NCBI RefSeq assembly: GCF_947387525.1
Contig: NZ_CANDNW010000001.1
Span: 1-64,000, forward strand
Direction of reading: 5' to 3'
DNA: 64,000 nucleotides
DNA from: Limosilactobacillus viscerum
GTDB lineage: Bacteria > Bacillota > Bacilli > Lactobacillales > Lactobacillaceae
Shown: positions 58,052-64,000 of the stretch, piece after piece
Numbering within the stretch: position 1 is the stretch's first letter
Layout: every line of letters begins with the position of its first letter
Notes under the pieces: generated by a model
Seen by the model: the letters and a program-made list of their open reading frames with translations, nothing else
The model's database searches: none
What the model was told of the DNA's origin: nothing
Translations under genes and position numbers: made by a program

Positions 58052-59410
58052 TTATTTTTTATTTTTACCCTTTGCCGTGTAGTTAAAGCCAACTGCGAGG
58101 CAGGCAAAAATAATTATTGAGATGATCAGCGGGACCCTGGTTGCATCGATGAACAGTAAGATTACTAGTACACCGAAAAAGAAGATAACCGTTAGCCAAC
58201 TAGTCAGTGGGTACCCGGGCATCCGGAAATTCTTAATCCCTTCTGGGTGGGCCTGGCGGAACTTAATGTGGGCAAGGAGGATGATTAACCAGGTGAAGAC
58301 AAAAGTAATGGTTGAAACCCCCGCAATTACATTAAAGAAGCCCGCGGGAATAATGTAGTTCAACACAACCGTAATGAAGAGGATCAACGTTGAAAAGGTC
58401 AATGCCTTAGTAGGAACCGCCTGTGGGCTTAATTCCTTAAAGCGCCGCGGCGCATTACCACTTGCAGCAAGAGCATATAACGACCGACTGGTACTAAAAA
58501 TCGCACTATTAGTTGCTGACATGGCAGCCGTTAAAACAACAAAGTTTAGGATCCCAGCAGCAGCCGGAATACCAATTGCGGCAAATACCTGAACAAATGG
58601 ACTAGAAGTGGTCTTCACCTTAAACCAGGGATAAATCGACATCAATGCCATCATTGACCCGATATAGAAGAGACCGATCCGTACTGGTAAGGTATTGATT
58701 GCCTTGGGGATATCCTTTTGCGGGTCCCGAGTCTCGCCGGCAGTTAACCCCACCATCTCAATTCCAACGAAGGCAAAGACGACCATTTGGAAGGAAAGCA
58801 AGAAACCAGCGGGACCAGTTGGGAAAAAGCCCCCTTGGTTGACCAAGTTAGCAAGCGACACTGTCCGACCACTGACATGGCTGTGCATGATGATTAATAC
58901 TAATCCCACCACGATCAAGGCAACAATAGCCAGAACCTTAATCATCGAGAACCAACTTTCAAGCTCACCAAATAATCCGACATTGATCATGTTAATTAAC
59001 ATCAACGCAACAACGATTACCAGTGGGCCAACCCACTGTGGTAACCACGGGAACCAGTAGCGAAGGTAGATCCCAGTCGCCGTCAGGTCGGCCATGGCAA
59101 GGGTCAGCCAGCATGCCCAGTACATCCACCCGGCGATGAATTCCATCCGGTCACCCAGGTAGAATTGGATTGCATCAATAAATGAATGACGGGATGTATC
59201 TTCCAGGAGCAACTCTCCTAGCGCCCGCATCATAAAGAAGATGAAGATACCGACAATCAGGTAGGAAAGAATAATTGAGGGTCCCGCAGCGTGAATGGCA
59301 GAACCAGAACCCAGAAAGAGACCTGTTCCAATCGCACCACCGATCGCAATCATCGTAATGTGGCGACTCTTTAACGAACGCTTTAATTTTTTACTTTGCT
59401 GTTCATCCAT
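58052..59410 (-). CDS. Amino-acid permease, APC superfamily (AAT family)
   Basis: 452 residues with twelve membrane segments. N-terminal LKSRHITMIAIGGAIGTGLFLGSG, and GIEMVGLTAGETRDPQKDIPKAI mark the AAT family (LysP/GabP/YifK type). Substrate not deducible from the protein. A T-box leader lies upstream; if the specifier is ATG it may carry methionine. AAGGAGGT lies 8 nt before the ATG at 59410. Confidence 0.92.
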   Translation of the reverse strand: MDEQQSKKLKRSLKSRHITMIAIGGAIGTGLFLGSGSAIHAAGPSIILSYLIVGIFIFFMMRALGELLLEDTSRHSFIDAIQFYLGDRMEFIAGWMYWACWLTLAMADLTATGIYLRYWFPWLPQWVGPLVIVVALMLINMINVGLFGELESWFSMIKVLAIVALIVVGLVLIIMHSHVSGRTVSLANLVNQGGFFPTGPAGFLLSFQMVVFAFVGIEMVGLTAGETRDPQKDIPKAINTLPVRIGLFYIGSMMALMSIYPWFKVKTTSSPFVQVFAAIGIPAAAGILNFVVLTAAMSATNSAIFSTSRSLYALAASGNAPRRFKELSPQAVPTKALTFSTLILFITVVLNYIIPAGFFNVIAGVSTITFVFTWLIILLAHIKFRQAHPEGIKNFRMPGYPLTSWLTVIFFFGVLVILLFIDATRVPLIISIIIFACLAVGFNYTAKGKNKK

Positions 59411-59457
59411 AAAATGTGACCTCCTTAGGTTTTCTTTCCAGCCTGCTCGCAACAACT

Positions 59458-59643
59458 AAAAAACGCCCCTGGTAACTTAATACCAGGGACGTTTTTTAAC
59501 GCGGTTCCACCCATTTTCATAGTCCACTTAATAGGACTACCTCTCAGTTGATAGTGGAACCACCCATTTCACGAACATGCCATTTAGTTGGTCCTGGTTT
59601 TCAGCAATTGCCAGGCTCTCTGTTAGCCAACCATTAGAAATTA
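59458..59643 (-). promoter_or_regulatory. T-box leader of the amino-acid permease gene
   Basis: T-box core TGGGTGGAACCGCG at 59513-59500 on the minus strand, followed by the terminator CCCCTGGTA/TACCAGGG (59458-59497). AGAGAG of stem I is at about 59620. The sequence after the CCAAC arm offers ATG (59583-59581, Met, followed by G) or the overlapping GGC (59581-59579) as specifier; I favour ATG. Confidence 0.85.
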
Positions 59644-59649
59644 CTAATA

Positions 59650-59677
59650 ATTATAATGATCCTATCATAAAAGTCAA
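59650..59677 (-). promoter_or_regulatory. Promoter of the permease T-box transcript
   Basis: Minus strand TTGACT (59677-59672), 16-nt spacer, TATAAT (59655-59650). Confidence 0.7.
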
Positions 59678-59764
59678 ACAAAATTACGAAATTAGTGGAA
59701 ATTATTCGTTTTTGAAAGCCCCACCATCCGCGGCACCACGCTTACTTTTAGGAAGCAGAAAAGA

Positions 59765-60508
59765 TTAAACATTCAATACCTTATCCAAGAAGTTCTTCGT
59801 ATCTTCATGTTGAGGATGGTCAAAGATTTCTTCAGGCGTTCCCTGTTCACGAATATTACCATCATGGAAGAAGACAACCCGGTCAGCTACTTGCTTGGCA
59901 AAACCCATTTCGTGGGTAACAACGATCATCGTCATCCCCTGTTTAGCCAGATTCTTCATAACTTCCAACACGTCACCCACCATTTCAGGATCAAGGGCGC
60001 TGGTTGGTTCATCAAAAAGCATTACATCGGGTTTCATTGCCAAGGCCCGCGCGATGGCAACCCGTTGTTTTTGCCCACCAGAAAGAGTCTTGGGGTTAAC
60101 GTTTGCCTTGTCCTTTAGACCAACAATGTCCAAATAGTGCATTGCGTCCTTTTCCGCAGTTGCCTTATCCGCCTTTTTCAATTGAACAGGTGCCAGCGTA
60201 ATATTATCGATTACGCTCATATTTGGGAAAAGGTTAAAGTGCTGGAAAACCATTCCGATGTTTTCCCGGACCTTATTAATGTTTACGCTAGGGTCTGCGA
60301 TATCATAACCATCGACGTAAACATGCCCACCATTAGGAATTTCCAACCGGTTCAAGCACCGAAGAAAGGTACTCTTACCGGATCCAGAAGGGCCAATCAT
60401 ACAAACCACTTCACTGGGCTTAACGTTGAGGTTGATCCCCTGGAGGACTTCGTTTTTACCATAGCTCTTGTGCAAATCTTTTACTTGTACCTTGTATCTT
60501 TTGTCCAT
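59765..60508 (-). CDS. glnQ: Polar amino-acid ABC transporter, ATP-binding protein
   Basis: 247 residues: Walker [16 protein letters not shown], signature [15 protein letters not shown], Walker [16 protein letters not shown]-loop [14 protein letters not shown]. Belongs to the PAAT family and probably handles glutamine, glutamate or similar. One nt after the fused binding-protein/permease gene. Confidence 0.93.
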   Translation of the reverse strand: MDKRYKVQVKDLHKSYGKNEVLQGINLNVKPSEVVCMIGPSGSGKSTFLRCLNRLEIPNGGHVYVDGYDIADPSVNINKVRENIGMVFQHFNLFPNMSVIDNITLAPVQLKKADKATAEKDAMHYLDIVGLKDKANVNPKTLSGGQKQRVAIARALAMKPDVMLFDEPTSALDPEMVGDVLEVMKNLAKQGMTMIVVTHEMGFAKQVADRVVFFHDGNIREQGTPEEIFDHPQHEDTKNFLDKVLNV

Positions 60509-60509
60509 A

Positions 60510-61970
60510 TTAAGCCATCCTCTTTTGAATGTAGTTTGATAACCAAGTTAACAGGGTAATGATAATGATGTAGATCGTTCCGATGATGAGCCACATCTTG
60601 AACCCTTCCATGTTTTGTGAAATGATGACGGTACCGGTTTGTGTCAATTCCATCACCCCAATTGCGGATAGGATTGAGGTATCCTTCAGGGTAATGATGA
60701 ATTGGTTAACCAGTGACGGTACCATGATCTTAATCCCTTGTGGCGCTACGACCTTCACTAGGGCCTTGTGGTATGGCAGCCCCAGACTCCGGGCAGCTTC
60801 CCACTGCCCAGGATCGACGGCATCAAAGCCACCCTTGACGATGGCACCAATGTAGGCCCCTTCATCTAACATCAGAGTCATAACCCCGGCAAGGAAGAGA
60901 GGTACCTTGTGGCCAATTACGTTTGGCAACCCCATGTAAATGAAGAAGGCCAAAACGATCATTGGTAAGCCACGGAAAATATAAATGATAACGCTAGAAA
61001 TGGCATTGGCAACCTTGCTTTGCATTACGCCCAGGACACCGAGGATTAAGCCAAAGATCATTGCCAAAATAATCCCGACAATGGTTAATTGGATTGTCAT
61101 CCACAGACCATTTAACAGGGCAGAACGGTTGGCCTTAAGTAGGCCCCAGATAGTCCGACTAGCCGTACTACTCTTAGTTGTCTTAGAACTCTTTGTGTAC
61201 TTGTCAATAATCTGTTGCATCTGACCAGTCTTCTTTAACCAGGTAATACCATTATTAACCTTCTTTTGTAAGGCCAGGTTCTTACCCTTTTGGAAGCCGA
61301 CAGCAACTGGTTGGGCATCAATTGGTTTCTTCGTCACAATTTTCAGCGGAACACCGGTCCGAATCCCGTATTGGAGAACTGGGCCATCATCAAAGGTAGC
61401 AGCAGTGTTGCCGTTCTTAACGTCGTTCCACATTGTGTTAGAAGAGTCAAAGTACTTAATCTTGTAGCCGTACTTCTTTTGGTTGTTCTTAACAAAGAGG
61501 GCGGCACTAGTCCCAGACTTAGCAGAAACGGTCTTCCCCCTAAGTTGCTTAAGCGATTTGATATTACTGTCCTTAGCAACGGCCATCATAACCCCATCGG
61601 TGTAGTAAGGCTTAGAGAAGTCAAATTTTTGCTTCCGCTCGTCGGTAACACTCATTCCGGCAATGACGGCATCAACCTGGCCACCCTCCAGGGCTTGCAA
61701 GTCACCGTTAAAACTCATGGGCTTAAGTCTGTACTTGAAATGCTCATGCTTTGCAATCTTCTTTAACATTTCAATTTCAATCCCCGGGTTCTTGCCAGAA
61801 TAGCCACCCTTGCTATCCTGGATTTCAAATGGCTCGAAGGTGTTGTTCGTCGCAAAAGTATAAGTCGGGTCAGCAGATACGCTCTGCGGTTCGACCAGCA
61901 TCCACCCAATCACAATTCCAATCATTGCAACGCAGGCAGTTAATAATGTTTTCCAGCGTTTGCTTTGCAT
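60510..61970 (-). CDS. glnP: Polar amino-acid ABC transporter, fused substrate-binding and permease protein
   Basis: 486 residues. Signal peptide or anchor about 1-33 ([18 protein letters not shown]), a family 3 solute-binding domain at about 36-262 ([14 protein letters not shown] ... [24 protein letters not shown]), then a permease domain at 280-486 with [21 protein letters not shown]. Fusion of GlnH and GlnP is common in lactic acid bacteria. AAAGGAGT precedes the ATG. Confidence 0.93.
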   Translation of the reverse strand: MQSKRWKTLLTACVAMIGIVIGWMLVEPQSVSADPTYTFATNNTFEPFEIQDSKGGYSGKNPGIEIEMLKKIAKHEHFKYRLKPMSFNGDLQALEGGQVDAVIAGMSVTDERKQKFDFSKPYYTDGVMMAVAKDSNIKSLKQLRGKTVSAKSGTSAALFVKNNQKKYGYKIKYFDSSNTMWNDVKNGNTAATFDDGPVLQYGIRTGVPLKIVTKKPIDAQPVAVGFQKGKNLALQKKVNNGITWLKKTGQMQQIIDKYTKSSKTTKSSTASRTIWGLLKANRSALLNGLWMTIQLTIVGIILAMIFGLILGVLGVMQSKVANAISSVIIYIFRGLPMIVLAFFIYMGLPNVIGHKVPLFLAGVMTLMLDEGAYIGAIVKGGFDAVDPGQWEAARSLGLPYHKALVKVVAPQGIKIMVPSLVNQFIITLKDTSILSAIGVMELTQTGTVIISQNMEGFKMWLIIGTIYIIIITLLTWLSNYIQKRMA

Positions 61971-62005
61971 CTCTACCGACTCCTTTTAATCAAATTTTAA
62001 CGTTG

Positions 62006-62033
62006 CTAATACCTTATCACCCGGCCCTTGCAA
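62006..62033 (-). promoter_or_regulatory. Promoter of the gln-type ABC operon
   Basis: Minus strand TTGCAA (62033-62028), 16-nt spacer, TATTAG (62011-62006). Nothing else is recognised in 61971-62212. Confidence 0.5.
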
Positions 62034-62212
62034 AGTGAATAGGATTAAGCAAATGCCGTTTATATCCAAGATGTAAGCGGTTTGTAGAGATGCTTTTAAA
62101 AGATTGGCACTAATAAAAGGTTAATTTTTTAAAGTGTTATTTTAGTGGCTTACTGTTAAATGAGAAAACTCTAATTATAGTTCAAATGAATCACGAGAAA
62201 TATTTCCACAAC

Positions 62213-62253
62213 AAAAAAGCTCTCTAACGTCCATAATTGAACGCTAAAGAGCT
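62213..62253 (-). terminator. Terminator of serS
   Basis: AAGCTCTTTAGCGTTC and GACGTTAGAGAGCTT pair, T run on the minus strand, about 20 nt after the stop. Confidence 0.85.
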
Positions 62254-62273
62254 TCGTTACTCTCAAAATAATT

Positions 62274-63572
62274 TTACTTATTCCGGAATGGAACGGCGTT
62301 TTCCTTGGTGATCTTAGTAACACCGTGCATGTATGGTACCAAGACTTCTGGAATCGTAACTGAACCATCTTCGTTTTGGTAGTTTTCCAAAATAGCGGCA
62401 ACCGTCCGACCAACAGCCAGGCCAGAACCGTTCAGGGTATGAACGTACTGAAGCTTGCCGTTTTCGTCACGGTATTGGGTGTGCATCCGCCGTGCTTGGA
62501 AGTCCAAGCAGTTCGAGCAAGATGATACTTCCCGGTACTTGTTCTGGGCAGGCATCCACAGTTCAAGGTCATGAGTTTCAGAAGCAGTAAAGCTCATGTC
62601 ACTCGTTGTCAATGTGATAACGTGGTATGGCAGGCCCAGCTTCTTCAGAATATTTTCGGCATTAGCCGTCATCTTTTCCAATTCATCCCATGAGTCTTCA
62701 GGCTTCGTGTACTTAACCATTTCAACCTTGTTAAATTGGTGCATCCGAATCAAACCACGGGTGTCACGGCCGGCTGCCCCAGCTTCAGAACGGAAGCAAG
62801 GCGTTAAGGCAGTAACGTAAACTGGCAATTCTTCAGCAGGGATAACTTCGCCGCGGTAGTAGTTGGTCAATGGAACTTCGGCCGTCGGAATCAAGGTCAT
62901 ATCTTCACCGTTAACCTGGTAAACCCCTTCCTTAAACTTTGGGAATTGGCCAGTACCGTACATTGAGTCAGCCTTGACAATGTATGGTGGCAGAACTTCA
63001 GTATAACCATCCTTCATGTGTTCATCTAACATGAAGTTGTAAACGGCCCGTTCAAGTTGGGCACCTAAACCAAGGTAGTAGACAAAACGAGCACCAGATA
63101 CCTTCCGTGCCCGGTCAAAGTCCAAGATCCCCAGGTTTTCACCAACATCCCAGTGGTGCTTTGGTTCAAAGTCAAAGTCACGGATCTTACCAACCTTCCG
63201 TAATTCAACCGAGCCTTCTTCCGTCAAACTAACCGGAACACCTTCATGAGGGACGTTTGGTAAGCGTGACATCTTGTCGTGGAATACTTCATCGTTGGCT
63301 TCAACCTTTTCATCAAGTTCCTTGATTTGGTCACCCAGGTCACGGGTTTCCTTGATAGCTTCGTCGGCGGATTCACCGTTCCGCTTAGCTTCACCAATCT
63401 TCTTAGAAGCTTCATTCCGTTGTGCCTTCAGCGCTTCCGTCTTTTGCAGCAGGTCCCGCCGCTTTTGGTCTAATTCCAAGACTTCATCGATTTCTTCGGC
63501 CTTAATTCCCCGGGTAGCTAACTTTTGCTTAAAGAATTCGGGGTCCTTACGAATCTTCTTAATATCTAACAT
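62274..63572 (-). CDS. serS: Seryl-tRNA synthetase
   Basis: 432 residues. N-terminal coiled-coil arm at about 25-105 ([22 protein letters not shown] ...), class II motifs 2 and 3 ([41 protein letters not shown]). Charges tRNA-Ser and tRNA-Sec precursors. AGGAGGAGATACG precedes the ATG. Monocistronic with its own T-box. Confidence 0.97.
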   Translation of the reverse strand: MLDIKKIRKDPEFFKQKLATRGIKAEEIDEVLELDQKRRDLLQKTEALKAQRNEASKKIGEAKRNGESADEAIKETRDLGDQIKELDEKVEANDEVFHDKMSRLPNVPHEGVPVSLTEEGSVELRKVGKIRDFDFEPKHHWDVGENLGILDFDRARKVSGARFVYYLGLGAQLERAVYNFMLDEHMKDGYTEVLPPYIVKADSMYGTGQFPKFKEGVYQVNGEDMTLIPTAEVPLTNYYRGEVIPAEELPVYVTALTPCFRSEAGAAGRDTRGLIRMHQFNKVEMVKYTKPEDSWDELEKMTANAENILKKLGLPYHVITLTTSDMSFTASETHDLELWMPAQNKYREVSSCSNCLDFQARRMHTQYRDENGKLQYVHTLNGSGLAVGRTVAAILENYQNEDGSVTIPEVLVPYMHGVTKITKENAVPFRNK

Positions 63573-63587
63573 CGTATCTCCTCCTAA

Positions 63588-63816
63588 CGAAAAAGAGCCA
63601 TTTCATCCTCAAAAAATTTTGGGACGAAATGGCTCTTAGTTCCGCGGTACCACCCAAGTTTGACATTAAATGTCACCCTCGTGATGGATAACGGTCATCG
63701 GCCGTGCGGCATTACCCGCCCACTTACTTAACTGCACCGGAGTTTCGGTCAGCTGCTCACACCACCCGCAGCTTCTCTGGATAACCTACTTGAAATGCAT
63801 CCGTGTTTCATATTTC
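63588..63816 (-). promoter_or_regulatory. Serine T-box leader of serS
   Basis: Core TGGGTGGTACCGCG at about 63656-63643, terminator AAGAGCCATTTCGTCC/GGATGAAATGGCTCTT with T run at 63590-63637. Probable specifier TCC (Ser) at 63741-63739 followed by G. Confidence 0.9.
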
Positions 63817-63822
63817 GCCATT

Positions 63823-63851
63823 ATCATATTACATCTATCTCATTTTCGCAA
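63823..63851 (-). promoter_or_regulatory. serS promoter
   Basis: Minus strand TTGCGA (63851-63846), 17-nt spacer, TATGAT (63828-63823). Confidence 0.6.
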
Positions 63852-63874
63852 TCATAAATTAAGACTTTTTAATA

Positions 63875-63919
63875 ATAAAAGAGCGACGTCCCTTGCCCCC
63901 ACTAGGGTTGACGTCGCTC
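63875..63919 (-). terminator. Terminator of the gene entering from the right edge
   Basis: GAGCGACGTC pairs with GACGTCGCTC, followed by TTTTATT on the minus strand, 7 nt after the stop at 63926. Confidence 0.8.
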
Positions 63920-63925
63920 AAAAAT

Positions 63926-64000
63926 TTATAGGTTGATATTTTCAATTCGCTCATCATTGTGAATAAAGACCGCACCCCGGTTGCCTGGCTGGTCAGCCCA
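63926..64000 (-). CDS. C-terminal 24 codons of an unidentified protein (partial)
   Basis: The minus frame reads ADQPGNRGAVFIHNDERI then ENINL and a TAA stop at 63926-63928, directly before a strong terminator. The gene continues beyond the window. Too short to identify; I only infer that it is coding from the open frame and terminator position. Confidence 0.6.
   Translation of the reverse strand, partial: WADQPGNRGAVFIHNDERIENINL

Noticed and set aside
61290-61766. 158-codon plus-strand open frame
   Set aside because: Antisense shadow of the fused glnP-type gene.

Overview
The window looks like part of the chromosome of a Limosilactobacillus (heterofermentative Lactobacillaceae). This rests on the partial 16S rRNA 5' end at the left edge, Bacillota-type T-box, PyrR and PurR control, lactobacillus-like gene sets, and AGGAGG ribosome sites. 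The species is not resolved. Nearly everything is core metabolism. Most genes lie on the minus strand, and there is no phage, IS transposase, CRISPR array or tRNA gene that I can see.

Layout from left to right. 1-800: 5' end of a 16S gene with tandem promoters. 813-9091: tyrS with a tyrosine T-box, a large membrane phosphoglycerol transferase (LtaS-like), a small exported protein, a DUF975 protein, gpmA and a DUF554 protein. 9307-19078: complete de novo purine operon purCSQLFMNHD. 19339-23138: plus-strand methionine operon metA-metY-hom behind a Met T-box. 24038-28819: purEKB and fhs. 29300-31713: alsS-alsD (acetoin branch). 31876-35326: AI-2E-family membrane protein, cfa and an L-2-hydroxyacid dehydrogenase. 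35520-38184: pyrDFE behind an unusual two-site PyrR leader. 38253-39499: azlCD. 39631-42603: two-component system plus an LCP protein. 42764-43906: a short guaB lacking the CBS region. 43977-49013: deoCB-pdp-deoD-deoR. 49217-54736: chromosome-segregation neighbourhood (DUF1129, ychF, DUF951, parB, parA, noc, rsmG). 54928-57118: nucleoside hydrolase and NupC-type transporter. 57119-58051: a long gap with no credible gene but two promoter-to-terminator units. 58052-63572: T-box controlled amino-acid permease, a polar amino-acid ABC transporter, and serS with its T-box. The last 75 bases are the C-terminus of another minus-strand gene.

The regulatory layer is rich. Paired CGAAC...GTTCG boxes with the same 25-nt spacing precede purC, purE and, with one mismatch, fhs, which ties purine synthesis to one-carbon supply as a PurR regulon. 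The deo operon has a 12-bp inverted repeat over its promoter, and deoR lies downstream. Four T-boxes control tyrS, metA-metY-hom, an APC permease and serS. A parS-type 16-mer inside fhs and an exact Noc-type 14-mer upstream of rsmG-noc-parA-parB fit an origin-proximal location.

The items most worth follow-up are the two candidate small RNAs in the 57.1-58.0 kb gap, a dispersed 3'-UTR repeat family with imperfect terminal inverted repeats, the tandem PyrR leader, the LtaS-like protein with a long extra membrane module, and the Noc/parS sites. I found no clearly novel multi-gene system.
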